Shown: one piece after another, positions 22,565-33,889 of the stretch
Layout of the letters: each line of letters starts with the position of its first letter
How positions within the stretch are numbered: position 1 is the first letter of the stretch
Assembly (NCBI GenBank): GCA_964036665.1
Contig: OZ038532.1
Span: 11,302,537-11,366,536, forward strand
Direction of reading: 5' to 3'
From: Gordius sp. MW1
Taxonomy: Eukaryota > Nematomorpha > Gordioida > Gordea > Gordiidae
Length of the DNA stretch: 64,000 bases
Program-made: the position numbers and the translations under genes
The notes under the pieces: generated by a model
The model's database searches: none
Seen by the model: the letters and a program-made list of their open reading frames with translations, nothing else
Told to the model about the DNA's origin: nothing

Positions 22565-23720
22565 TAAATCGCACCTGAGCCACCGCTAAACTTTCAAAAA
22601 TCTTAATTTCAAAGGTGAAAAACATTTTTTAAGCTCTCAGCGAGTCACAATTTGAAAAAAAAACTTAAATCCCATAATAAACATAGATTATGACATTTGT
22701 CACCTGGGCGACCGCTAAACTTTCAAAAATCTTAATTTCAAAGGTGAAAAACATTTTTTAAGCTCTTAGTGAGTCACAATTTGAAAAAAAAATTTAAATC
22801 CCATAATAAACATAGATTATGACATTTGTCACCTGAGCGACCGCTAAACTTTCAAAAATCTTAATTTCAAAGGTGAAAAACATTTTTTAAGTTCTTATTG
22901 AGTCACAAAGTCAAAAAATTTAAATCCCATAATAAACATAGATTATGACATTTGTCACCTGGGCGACCGCTAAACTTTCAAAAATCTAATTTCAAAGGTG
23001 AAAAACATTTTTAAGCTCTCAGCGAGTCACAATTTGAAAAAAAAATTTAAATCCCATAATAAACATAGATTATGACATTTGTCACCTGAGCCACCGCTAA
23101 ACTTTCAAAAATCTTAATTTCAAAGATGAAAAACATTTTTTAAGCTCTCAGCGAGTCACAATTTGAAAAAAAATTTAAATCCCATAATAAACATAGATTA
23201 TGACATTTGTCACATGGGCGACCGCTAAACTTTCAAAAATCTTAATTTCAAAGGTGAAAAACATTTTATAAGCTCTTAGTGAGTCACAATTTGAAAAAAA
23301 ATGTAAATCCCATAATAAACATAGATTATGACATTTGTCACCTGAGCGACCGCTAATCTTTCAAAAATCTTATTTTCAAAGGTGAAAAACATTTTTTAAG
23401 TTCTTAGTGAGTCACAAAGTCAAAAAAAATTTAAATCGCATCATAAACATAGATTATGACATTTGTCACCTGGGCGACCGCTAAACTTTTAAAAATCTTA
23501 ATTTCAAAGGTGAAAAACATTTCTTAGGTTCTTAGTGAGTCACAATTTCAAAAAAAAATTTAAATCGCATCATAAACATAGATTATGACATTTGTCACCT
23601 GGGCGACCGCTAAACTTTTAAAAATCTTAATTTCAAAGGTGAAAAACATTTTTTAAGCTCTCAGTGAGTCATAATTTAAAAAAAAATTTAAATCGCATCA
23701 TAAACATAGATTATGACATT
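22565..23720 (-). repeat. Right array of the foldback element, about 9 copies of the same unit, inverted
   Basis: The reverse complement of the left unit (GTCACCTGGGCGACCGCTAAA) recurs at about 22582, 22711, 22840, 22966, 23093, 23221, 23349, 23477 and 23606, spacing 126-129 bp. The order of sequence variants partly mirrors the left array, as expected if the arms were duplicated as a block. Confidence 0.92.
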
Positions 23721-24377
23721 TACCCCATATATATTTATTTAACCACCTGTACAAAATTTTTATACCTAAAAACTCAAAATGTATATAATAACATGTCAAG
23801 TAAAAAATCAAATATACAATCTCATCTTATTATCGTGCAATCCATCATTTATGCTCAACATGCTAAATTTCTTATAAAACTATAATATAATAACTTTATA
23901 ATATACCATGAGCAAATATTGTAAGTAACTAAAATAGTTTAACAAAAGCAATTCAATCTACTATCTGCTCGAATTTACTGCTCGAGCTCCTGCTAAATTT
24001 TTTAACAGATTTGGCTGCTATCGACTAACCTCTCGAGCATTTTTACGTGCTACTGTTAAAACTATTGCACCAAACAGTTAGCTTAGCACTCATTGTGTTA
24101 GCATATTACCCAGCTAGTGTTTGTGCTCGAGCATAGCACATAGTTAGCATTGCTAAAGTTAGCAATTTAACAACACTATTGTTACCAGTATTTTTATTAA
24201 AACCTTGTCCGATGCGGATCAATTCATACCTGTTCAAGTATGGTGGCTTTAGACCTCTCAGAAAGTTCTGTTAAGCTCTTGTGTCATGGTTACTGCTTCA
24301 TCGTCTTGGTGTGGGTTAGAGATTCAGTGAGGGGCCGAGTCGTATGGCTCCCCAGAAAAGGTTGCGTCCTTTAGGGG

Positions 24378-24543
24378 TGTTGGAAGGAATGTGAAGAAGG
24401 AATAAATTCAAGAACAAAGGATAACCATCACAAACAACACTTTATTACAAACTACAGATTACCGCATGCGAGATAGCAATATAACAATTCGAACTAGGAA
24501 ATAGAACAATGGAACTTCAAAACTAATATCATCTCCCTAAGAA
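24378..24543 (-). repeat. 3' LTR of the Gypsy fossil
   Basis: TGTTGGAAGGAATGTGAAG to CTCCCTAAGAATAA, matching the copy at the other end with about 10% or more differences. The outer limit is approximate. Confidence 0.75.
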
Positions 24544-25048
24544 TAACGAAATATAAAAAACAATACACAAATGCATCACAATCTTTAAACCCTCAATACA
24601 TCCCCCCTTTTCACAGCTATAATTCTTTAGATATCCTAGGGGTTGTCGAATACGTCGTGGGTATCTAGGTTTCTCCCTAGGTGTATCAGCCCGACTTTGG
24701 CTAAATGTTCCCGATACCCTTGGGCCCATTTGATTTTGCTCCGTTGTTTCCCTTTCGACTATCTGCTGGGAGCCTTCTTGCGAATTACTATCGGGCCAAC
24801 CGTTTTCTTGACTCAGATTGGTCCAATCAAACGCTTTTCGTTTTCTTGATCGATCCAGGTGTCTGTGGTGCTTTTTTCTTTGAGCCCACACTATGTAGGA
24901 GCGACTACCAAATTTGACTATTATAGATCGCTCTACCCATTTGCTGGGCCACAAAAACATGCGCACCCAAACCTTGTCTCCTACGCCGAACGTGCGCGAT
25001 TTTCCGCTCTTCGTCCAATGTTGTGGTTTGATTTACCCCAACACCTCC

Positions 25049-25406
25049 GATTCATGCCCAAAATTCAATGAGACAAAATATAATGGTTACAGCCCAAAAT
25101 GCCACACTCAATATCACGGAAAATTAAATCTCAAATGGGGAGGGAATTTGATGTGCATCTAATCCTAACCCTAACCTAAAACGCTGACCTAAAACACTAC
25201 CCTGTACCTTAACCCTGTCCCTTAAAGTTTTATAGTGCAGCAATAATTGTTGAATGCATACGCATGCGCATTATTAAAATGTGCAGCTATCTGATTGGTC
25301 TGTTAAATGCATACGCATGCGCATTATAAGATCTTGAAACAGTTTCAAGATCTTGAAACCGTTTCAAGCTATTTGTATTTTGTCCCATTGTATATTGGGA
25401 AAATAC
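25049..25406. mobile_element. 358-bp MITE inserted in the Gypsy fossil, 10-bp target duplication
   Basis: CAACACCTCC occurs at 25039-25048 and 25407-25416, directly flanking the insert. The ends are imperfect inverted repeats: left CCCAAAATTCAATGAGACAAAATA and right (reverse complement) CCCAATATACAATGGGACAAAATA. Inside are duplicated AATGCATACGCATGCGCATTAT words and AAGATCTTGAAAC repeats. A 9-10 bp duplication suggests a Mutator-like (MULE) MITE. It postdates the Gypsy insertion. Confidence 0.8.
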
Positions 25407-28400
25407 CAACACCTCCCACTTGGTTCGTTTTCCGCCTTAACATTCCATCTGCAGGAGTTATCCCAGTCGCTGGGTGGATTGTTGCCCTGTAATTTTTTTA
25501 GGAATAAGCTTAAATCAGTACCGGAATTGTTGCGCATCACCGCCTCCTTTGTTAGCCGCACGTACCTCTCCGCTAACCCATTTGACGTGGGGTGATAAGG
25601 CGTTGACCAACCTTGTTTTCTTGCGCCTACAAAATCGTCTCCTGATTTCGAAACTGCGTTATCCGATATGAGAACTGGTGGGTAACCGAACCTGGCGAAC
25701 ACGTCGGCCAGCTATGTGATTATGGTTGTGGTTGACGTATAGTTTAAATTAAATCCAACCATTGTGTTTCATTGTCCATCATTACTAAATACGATTTGCA
25801 GCCCACCGGTTCAAACAAATCTACGTGTACCAAGGCCTAAAGTTTTGCTCACCCTTGATCAACGGCGCCTTTTTTAGTGCCGCGGCCGTGTAGTTGCATG
25901 CCCTGCAACTTTTTGCTAGGTTTGCGATATCCTGAATCAGTGTTGGCCACCACACATATTGAGCTGCTACCTGTTGCATTCGCTTTACGCCTACGTGGCC
26001 CTTGTGTAATCGTTGTAGCACGGTGTATCTTAATCTGGCTGGAATGAACACCCGTCGTCCCTTGTAGAATATTACATCATTATACTCGTGTAGATTCGGC
26101 AGGTACCTCTCGTATAGGCACATAGTACCCGCGACTACCGCGGCATTTTGAGTCCACTTTATTTATTCTTTGAGTTGTTGTAAGTTGGTTCACTACGAGT
26201 ATATTCACGAACCACCTGGAGTGAAATAAATGAGTCCGGGGCATCCTCCAGCACTTCCTCGGTAACTTGATAGGCATGTTCACACAGTCGCCTGGACAAA
26301 AAGTCGGCCGCGTTATCCTTACTCTTATTGTAGCGAATTTGGCCGCGTAACCCGATACGAACGCCCATTGTGTAAGGCGAGAAGACCATTGTTTTTTCCC
26401 TCTGTTACTTTGATCAAATATGTAAATCAACGACCTGTGGTTCGTTATGAACAAAATCATTAAATTCCTTTAGTCCGTAGACGACGGCCAAAGCCTCGTG
26501 TTCGATCATAGAGTATCGCCCCTCCACCTCGCTTAGGTCTCTTGATGCGTACGCCACCACTCTCCACCTGGCTGTGTTGCAAAATCGCCCCTAAACCTTT
26601 TTCCCAAGCATCAACTACTAACCCCGTCTCCCAATCTTCGTTGAAATTGGCTAAAACTGGTGCGGTAACGAACGCACTCTTGATGTTCCTTAAGTGGAAG
26701 ACTACGTTCGCCTTTGTTAATATTTGGATGAGTTATATTAACTGAGCTAATTTTTGATGAATTTTGCGAATTACGATGTCAGCTCCAAAAAGGAATTAAC
26801 TTCCGTCTTGTTAGTTAACTGACCCCATTCGACGACCACCTTAACCTTCCCGTCATTCCTTTATTCCTTTGTTGATGATGATGTATCCCAAGAACGTCAT
26901 TTGTGTTGCACCAATTACCGTTTTGGAAAGTTTGGGCTAAAGCCCCATTTGTGCAACGTTGTGAGCACTTTATGCAATCGGCTGTTGTGGACCTCCTCTG
27001 AATCCCCCACGATCAATAAATCGTCAATTTATACCACTACACTTCCATGCTTCCAAATGATTGGTCCATCGTTTTCTGGAAAATGGCCGCCGCACAAGGC
27101 ATTCGCTTGACTCTAAAAAGTCCCTTGTGAGTTAAAATTGTTAGATAGAGGTTTGTTTCCCAGCTCACACTTAATTGGTGGTACGCCTTGGCAAGATCAA
27201 TTTTCGTGAAGTACGCTGCGTTTTCCAACTTAGTGAGCAAATCGTCAATCTTGGGAAGAGGGTACAGTAATCCTTGCGCATATTTGTTGACCGTAAAGCG
27301 ATAGTCGATGCAAAATCTAAGTCTTCCGTCATTCTTTCGAACTGGCACCAATGGGCTTGCCCAACGGGAATACTCGACTGGCGAGATTACGTTGTTCTTC
27401 ACCCACTTGTACAACTCTTCCTCGACCTCCCTCATTCATGGTAAGGGACTCGACGCGCGGGAACGAATACCGGCTTGACCCCGTTTTCCATTGGTACCCC
27501 TACTTCTTTGCCCCTTACCGCCTGTGGAGTCGCATTCTTCTGGGTTGTCATATGTCAAATCGTATTATCGATGTCGCTCCTATTTATACCCGGCTCCCTC
27601 ACGCTTTGATCGTCGATGAAGTTCACGCACTAGTGCTCCATCGCTACTCTCGATCATTTCCGAATTCCTTTATCCAATTAGCACCAAGCAACGACGGTCC
27701 CCTCGCGTCAGCCACTAACAGTGGCAGCATTTTCCGTGTCTGGCTTAGTCGGGCTTCGACCTTTACGTCGGCGATTATCCTTATTTCCCTGTTCCCATAT
27801 CAGTAGACATTGGGCGTGGGTTCTGCTACGGTTGGTAGGGACTCCCTTCAAAGCGTGCCTGGCACGGTCTTAACCGAAGACCCGGTGCCAAATAAATGCA
27901 TCAAATTATTACTAACATATAAATCGATAGAGCATGGATGAACCTGGTCAAGTTATGGCCCGCTCTCGACGTATCCACCGCGAACGCTTCTTCTACTGGC
28001 CCGTGCACCAACTTAGCCCGTCTTCGACCGCTTCTACCTAGGACTAACTCGATGGCCTTGTCCCATTTTAGTTCACCCTCAGCCATCAATCTGGCTTGAA
28101 CCGTCGGATTCTGCAATCCCAGAATTAACTGATCCAAAACAGATTGTTGGGTAACTCCCCGCTTATGAATTGCAATCCTTTGATGCGGATCAGTCAATAC
28201 AAATTGCATTATCGGCTCCTTTTCCATCTGTCTGATGTTTCCCAGTCGGAATCGTGGAGCCAGTGGGCATTTCCTTTGAATATTGTCTTAAACCTGCTTG
28301 CTAATTCCTCGAATGCCCATTCTGTTGGGTTATCCGGAATGACATTCTCTGCCACCACCCGAAAGGCTTTAGTTTATAGACAACTCAGCAGTTTGCACGT

Positions 28401-28529
28401 CATTGGGCCCCAGTCGCTGGAATAGTTGGGCTTATGAAGTGCGCTTCCAACTGCAGAAGAAAGATCAATCGAATCTCCCAATTTATAGGAATCCATGTAG
28501 GTTCAAATCCTACTCCAATGACGTCAAAT

Positions 28530-28700
28530 TGTTGGAAGGAATGTGAAGAAGGAATGAATTCAAGAACAAAGGGTAACCATCGCAAACAACACTAGATTAC
28601 AAAGGATAGATTACCGCTCGCGAGATAGTTATATAACAGTTCGATCTAGGAAATAGAATAATGGAACTACAGAACTAATATTATCTCCCTAGGAATGATT
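28530..28700 (-). repeat. 5' LTR of the Gypsy fossil
   Basis: TGTTGGAAGGAATGTGAAG to CTCCCTAGGAATGA; the inner edge is preceded on the plus strand by CCAATGACGTCAAAT, a candidate primer-binding site when read on the reverse strand. Confidence 0.75.
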
Positions 28701-29637
28701 ATTAAATCGCGTCTCGATTGAAAACTAAAAAGTTATATTTTTAATTTTCTGTTTGAATATATTTTAAAGATGTATTTTTACTATAGGAAAGTTTAAAAAC
28801 TTTTTATATATGTTTTTCCCACAAATTACTTATTCTCCACATTTTAAAAGTCTCTGGGGCAAGTCATAGTCTTGTTCAGGGCATAGTAGAGCTTTAATTT
28901 TCCCCAACCAGGTAAATTTTAAAATATTCCCCAACCAGGTAAATTTTAAAATAGTTTTATGCCACTCCTCCTCTCTAACCGCCGCTTTGCATATTAAAGG
29001 AACCACCTTAAATCTCTACTTGAATTAAATAAGAGTAGGCAAAATTCCCCAAAAGCCAAAGACGATACATTCTAAAGTAAAAACAAATTTAAACTGATTG
29101 TTGGAATGTAAAGCCAATAAGTCATATATAAATTTGGGATATTAACGAGTAGGATCTTATTATAAAAAAAGCTTAATAAAAAAGAAAGAGAAATTCCTAA
29201 ACCACTTCGGAGCTGAGTTATGATTTTAGTTTTAATTGATTTCACCCGATATTATGTTAACCATGTCGTTGGTAGCGTGCTATCCGTGCAAGTCTATGTT
29301 TCAAACGTTGGTGATTCTATCTATTTTATCATTAGTAATTTAAGAAAAATTATAATTAGTTTAAATTAAAAAAGTCATAAAAATAATAAGGTTTAAAAGT
29401 AGATTTTTAATTTGAACAAGGAACATGCTCGACCTAGCGCATCAAAATTATTTTTATTTTGCCCGATTAGCAGATCTCTGGAAGTCCGCATGATTCCTTT
29501 TTTTTAACTTACCTAAAAACTACATGGTCATAAGCCAGGTTTATATTTAGTTCTCGTTTTTCTAAAGAGTAGCAACTTAAAATCAATACTAGTGAGAGCG
29601 CTACATTTGCGCCACTTTAAAAAATCAATTTTTTTAC
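28701..29637. other. Non-coding AT-rich stretch with a short direct repeat
   Basis: No gene seen. TTCCCCAACCAGGTAAATTTTAAAATA is present twice in tandem at about 28908-28962. The segment at 28843-28895 (GGGGCAAGTCATAGTCTTGTTCAGGGCATAGTAGAGC) has an inverted counterpart at about 33466-33520. Confidence 0.55.
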
Positions 29638-29861
29638 CAGTGGCGTAAATAAGGGGGGGGGGCCCCCCCCCCTATTTTTTGATTAATAACTAAATTAAAT
29701 GGGTTAAAATATTATAGTTTAGTTACATCAATGACTAAGACACTTATTTAAACCTAGAAACATAATATATACATTTAATTTAATTTAATTTTTGACAAAA
29801 TGCCTTGTAAATTTTTTTTTGCCAGAATCCCCCCCTCGTGAAAATCTTGGCTACGCGCCTG
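29638..29861. mobile_element. G-run MITE, CAGTGGCGTA / CAGGCGCGTAG termini
   Basis: Starts CAGTGGCGTAAATAAGG with a G-run then a C-run, and ends ATCTTGGCTACGCGCCTG. Same family as 31662-31903 and 42435-42671 (shared internal AATTAAATGGGTTAAAATATTATAGTTTAGTTA occurs also near 34425). About 224 bp. Target duplication not convincing here. Confidence 0.75.
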
Positions 29862-30504
29862 AAAACTACTGTTACGTTTCTATATATAATATTTTACATA
29901 AATGGTTTTATGCCGTGCTAAAAGTGCTACAAATTAAAATTAAACGGCGGGTCATTTGTTGAAAGCCATAAAAACCTCTTTTGAGACCGAGCTTAAGCCT
30001 AAACCTAGCAGATCTATACTTCAAGCAAATGCCATGGTTAAAACCCTCTACTGCATACTGTATGTGTATATATCATATCACAAATTATATTAAATATTAT
30101 ATAAATAAATTTTAACTCAAGTGCATGGTGTGTATTTGAAGCCACAACCCATATCTTCGATTCGAATGTTAATATGGCCCATGAGACCTATTATATTTTT
30201 TTAATTTCGCATTTTATTAAACCCTATTTTTGAAAATGGCTATTTTTTTATAAAATTTTTCTTCTCAATTTTCTACACATCGTAAAAGGATAAATATTAT
30301 TATTTGACAAATTTCAAAACATTAAAATTAGATACATAAAAGGTTAAAATTAATATTTATGAAATTATTTTATATATATTTTTATTTTTTTTAATTATAA
30401 TTTGTAATAATCATATGTTGCTTTAAAGACACACTATGCACATAAACATAAGGTATTTTATTTGAGTTTCATATTTTTTGAATTATGAATCGTGGTACCA
30501 TACC
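29862..30504. other. AT-rich non-coding stretch
   Basis: No reading frame, RNA gene or repeat boundary recognised. Confidence 0.45.
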
Positions 30505-30507
30505 TAG

Positions 30508-30660
30508 AGCCCTGCAAAATAAAATTTCTTCTGTCCGATCCCGGCCCGAGTCCGACTTCTCGATTTTTATTTTGCCCGGCTCGAGCCCGAAAGTCTTTTT
30601 TTATTTAGCCCCGACCCGAGCCCGACCCGATTTTTCGAAGCAATGCTGTGCTACGTTTAA
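30508..30660 (-). mobile_element. Fragment of the TAGAGCCCTGCA hAT-type MITE
   Basis: Starts TAGAGCCCTGCAAAATAAAATTT and continues with alternating CCCGGCCCGAG / GAGCCCGACCCGA words, the reverse complement of the right end of the complete copy at 62155-62823. The other terminus is missing. Confidence 0.65.
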
Positions 30661-31653
30661 TTTCTTATATACCGCAGCAAATTAATTATAAATTATTTTT
30701 TGATAACTGGTTTTGTTCACAAAATTTGCAAGTCGTACTCGCTCTAAGAGGGATTACAAAAGTATCTTCCAAAAAATGTGGTGTATATTTATGTTTTACG
30801 CCCACAAATAATTGTTTTATAGATTTTCATGAAAATTAAAATGTTCAAACATTTAATATGTGTTTATTTATATGAAATTATACATAGTTATAGTTTAGAG
30901 TATAATAAAAATTATTGTGGACAAATTGAAATTGTACCCTTAATTGCATAATGTGTATTTGAATCCACATACCGTTCATCTTCTAAGATATTTAAAAAAA
31001 ATTTAAAAAAGTGAGCCATGAGATTATCAATAGTATTGAGACAAATAAAAAATCTGGTTTGCAAAAAAAAATTATTCTAACATAGTTCATGCAGTAGAGG
31101 GTAATATTTAGAAAATTGAGAGGTGCTTTTTGAAAAAACGTCATTGATGGAAAGAGACCACATGCCCAGTATCCAAAAAATATTACTTAAATATAAAAAA
31201 GAGTATATTTAAATAAACTTAAGTGTTAATGCTTTTTCTAACTACAAACATAATTAAAGAGATCATTAGTGCATTTTTTTAAAAACGAGGCTCAGATATT
31301 GAATATGTATAAATAAAAAAAATTTGTTTAATGTTTTATTTATCAATTTTTTTGAAACCCCTCATTGGCAATCCTGTCTACGCCACTGTTATATTTTATC
31401 ATGCCAGTAGCAAATTTACTTTTAAAGTTATTTAATCCTTTTTAGGCAATTTATATTACTCGGTTGCATTGACTTTATTCTAAAAAAATGCTAGCACAAA
31501 AGATAATAATACGTAAAAATATAAAACTCAGCACAAATCACAAATTTTATTGCTATTCATACTTTTTGGATTAAATCTGTATATCCCTAAATTGTGCTAT
31601 GTATTTCATTATTATAAATTAGTTGAGAAAATAATGGCTACTCCCATGTTATA
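30661..31653. other. AT-rich non-coding stretch
   Basis: Nothing coding. Around 31370-31388 GGCAATCCTGTCTACGCCACTG resembles a MITE terminus of the GGCGTAG families, without a clear partner. Confidence 0.4.
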
Positions 31654-31661
31654 GTATAAAC

Positions 31662-31903
31662 CAGTGGCGTAAACGGGGGGGGGGGGCGGGAAATTTCCCA
31701 CCGGAAAAAAAATTATTTTAGACCTAAAGTTTATATTTTATAGTTGTGCAACGTAACTGACCAAGTAAGACACTTATTAATTGCTATGAATGACTTTCTT
31801 TATGTTTTATACAAGATTTTATAATTTTGATGTTGAAATAAAAATGTTATAGGAAAATTTTTAAAAATTCCCCCCCCGGGAGAAAATCCTGGCTACGCGC
31901 CTG
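31662..31903. mobile_element. 242-bp hAT-type MITE with exact 8-bp target duplication
   Basis: Termini CAGTGGCGTAAACGGGGG and (reverse complement of right end) CAGGCGCGTAGCCAGGATT. Flanked by GTATAAAC at 31654-31661 and again at 31904-31911. The 8-bp duplication and CAG start indicate hAT. The interior is AT-rich (AGTTGTGCAACGTAACTGACC) and shared with the inverted copy at 42435-42671. Confidence 0.88.
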
Positions 31904-31911
31904 GTATAAAC

Positions 31912-32895
31912 TATTCTATAGAATATGCCATAAGCAGAAATTTAAAAATAATTCAGTAGACAGAAAAAATCTTTAAAATTTTGATGCTAAGAAGATAGCA
32001 TCTTATATCGAATATATAGGACATCTTTTATGCGTTAAAATTCATAAATATTTAATAATATAAATAACCTCATTTAACCTGTGATCCTTTATTATATATG
32101 TGCATTACAATAATTCTAATAGCTGTAAGAGATTGTAGAGACGCTAAAAATAATCGTATGCGAGTATTGATCATTAGATTTAATTTAAGAGTAATGTGTT
32201 ATTAAAAACCTGAAATTTTAAATTTGATTACTTAAATATTAATAGTAATATTTAAGTTTATAAATTAAGCACTGGTTTATTATAGGTAAAGTGTGCTAAA
32301 TACTTTTTAGAGAAAAGAAACTGAATTATATACTTTTGAAAGTAAGGATCTAGTAACAGTAATTAGATACTTTGAGACGACCAAGGTATCTAGTTTTAGA
32401 TGAAATATTTTTTGGAAGGTGATATAGGGGAGACTGGGGCTAGTTATAACCCTAGGCTCTTTGTATTTTTTCAATTATTTTAAGTAAAACATTAAAAGTT
32501 TAAAGTATATTGTCAAAAGGTATTGGTAAAAAAAAATCTTTGGAAACAATAAAAAACGTATATAGGAAACTGGGCTTTGGAGACTATTAGTAGCCCTTGA
32601 CGAAATTTTGTATTTCACATATAAATTCTTTTGGGTTTTATTTTTAAAAAATTTAAGTTATATCTTATAAAGAGATATTTCCTCTATCAAAACGTCAAAA
32701 AATTAAATTTTTATTTGCAAAATAACATGTTAAATTATATTATTTGTATAAAATAAATAGGGGTTGGGGCTAGTCAGAGAGGGCTAGAGCTAGCCGTTCT
32801 TCATTTTCAAAAAAATAATTTTTTTTAAATATTATAACTTATTATAATTTGGAAGAGAACTGAACTATGATAATTCATTAATAAATTTTTTAATG
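31912..32895. other. AT-rich non-coding stretch
   Basis: About 1 kb without gene or recognisable repeat. GGGGCTAGTTATAACC and GGGGCTAGTCAGAG / GGGCTAGAGCTAG words recur between 32425 and 32800 but form no clear unit. Confidence 0.4.
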
Positions 32896-32903
32896 AGTTC
32901 CAA

Positions 32904-33317
32904 CATGGGCGGACGCAGGGGGGGGGGCAGCCCTAATTTAAAAAAAAAAATTTCAATACAAAAACCCTAACAAATTAAAAAGAAATTTTGTTTTGCCCCC
33001 CCCCCTAATTAGCCGGAGGGGGGCAGCCGGACCCCCTGCCCCCCCCTAATTTGCCAGGGGGGGCAGGGGGTCTGGCTGCCTACATGCCCACACTGCCTAA
33101 GCAAATATGAAGACTGGATCAATTTTTCTGTAGGGCAGTTGCTTTTTTTTGGCTCTCAGGAAATTTTTTGGACGTCGAGACCTTTTTTTTTTTTGCTCTC
33201 AGGAAAATTTTAGAGGAAGATTTTTTGGATTTGGATAGTCGAGACCTTTTTTTTTTGCTCTCAGCAAAATTATAATCTGCCCCCCCCCCCCTAATTCAAA
33301 ACCTGCGTACGCCCATG
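32904..33317. mobile_element. 414-bp MITE with CATGGGCG termini and 8-bp target duplication
   Basis: Left end CATGGGCGGACGCAGGGGG; right end reverse complement CATGGGCGTACGCAGG. AGTTCCAA flanks it at 32896-32903 and 33318-33325. The inside holds a G/C-rich inverted stretch at about 32995-33080 (GGGGGGCAGCCGGACCCCC) and repeated TTTTTTGCTCTCAGGAAA words. Duplication length suggests hAT. Confidence 0.85.
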
Positions 33318-33325
33318 AGTTCCAA

Positions 33326-33889
33326 TGTAGAGCCTGTATTTTATGGGTGCAGGTTCTCATGAGTGGGTAAAATGTAATAATATTTACATTTGCATTTCAA
33401 TGTTTTTTATGAAACATAAACGTTTTATTGAATCCAGTTGGCATTGGCATATACAAAAATGAAAATTAAAGCTATACTATGCCCTGAACAAGACTATGAC
33501 TTGCCACGGAGACTTTTAAATTTTATAAAAAATAATGAAAATATCTTTTCTATCGGATCTGAATCGGGTCGGATTATAGAAAAAGACCTTATCGGTCTAG
33601 CTTAATTTTCCTAATCGGTTTAAAAATAATATTTTTTTCTAAATTGACTATTTTTTATCTACATTGAGTTATCTCATGATAGTCAGACGCATAGCCAGGA
33701 TTTTCTCAAGGGGGAGGAAAAATTCAAAAAAAATTTCGACACTTTTATTTATAATGTTACAAAAATAAACTTCACGTAAAATACATGCGAAACTTCAAGG
33801 CGCTATATAACCAATTTTGGAAAAATCTCTTCTCTTTATTAATCAGAGCATTTACTATCGCTTTTATACCTTAAAAAGGGACATGGACA
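33326..33889. other. Non-coding stretch with MITE end pieces
   Basis: Contains the inverted partner (33466-33520) of the 28843-28895 repeat, then CAGACGCATAGCCAGGATTTTCTCAAGGGGG at about 33684, a left end of the GCGTAGCCAGG MITE family. Confidence 0.5.

Larger units (their letters stand above)
20987..24179. mobile_element. 3.2-kb foldback element with mirrored tandem arrays, probably a non-autonomous hAT
   Basis: Left terminus TATAGTTGTTAAATTGCTAA and right terminus (reverse complement) TAGTGTTGTTAAATTGCTAA form the inverted ends. They are flanked by exact 8-bp duplications. The arms run inward for more than 500 bp as near-perfect inverted repeats: 21000-21500 matches 23680-24170 on the other strand, and a 67-codon stretch translates identically in both arms. 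They then enter two arrays of the same ~128-bp unit in opposite orientation, seven copies on the left and nine on the right. A unique centre of about 145 bp lies near 22415-22560. No transposase is encoded, so mobilisation would need enzyme from another copy. TSD length and TIR start suggest hAT. High arm identity argues for recent insertion or ongoing arm conversion. Exact unit counts differ between arms. Confidence 0.88.
24378..28700 (-). mobile_element. Ty3/Gypsy retrotransposon fossil with both LTRs
   Basis: Reverse-strand Gypsy element. LTRs of about 165 bp lie at roughly 24378-24543 and 28530-28700. Internal parts, 5'-3' on the reverse strand: gag (about 28230-27900), protease region (about 27900-27500), reverse transcriptase (about 27440-26700), RNase H end (about 26460-26120), integrase with zinc-binding and core parts (about 26120-25420), integrase C-terminus (about 24970-24600). 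A 358-bp MITE is inserted at 25049-25406. The reverse transcriptase (RWASPLVPVRK) is close to that of the 6-10.5 kb pieces. The LTRs have diverged noticeably, so this copy is older than the one at 11-15.5 kb. It is broken many times. Confidence 0.88.

Noticed and set aside
25160-25182. Telomere-like CCTAACCCTAACC word (also at about 2646)
   Set aside because: Only two or three units, located inside transposable elements; no sign of an interstitial telomere.
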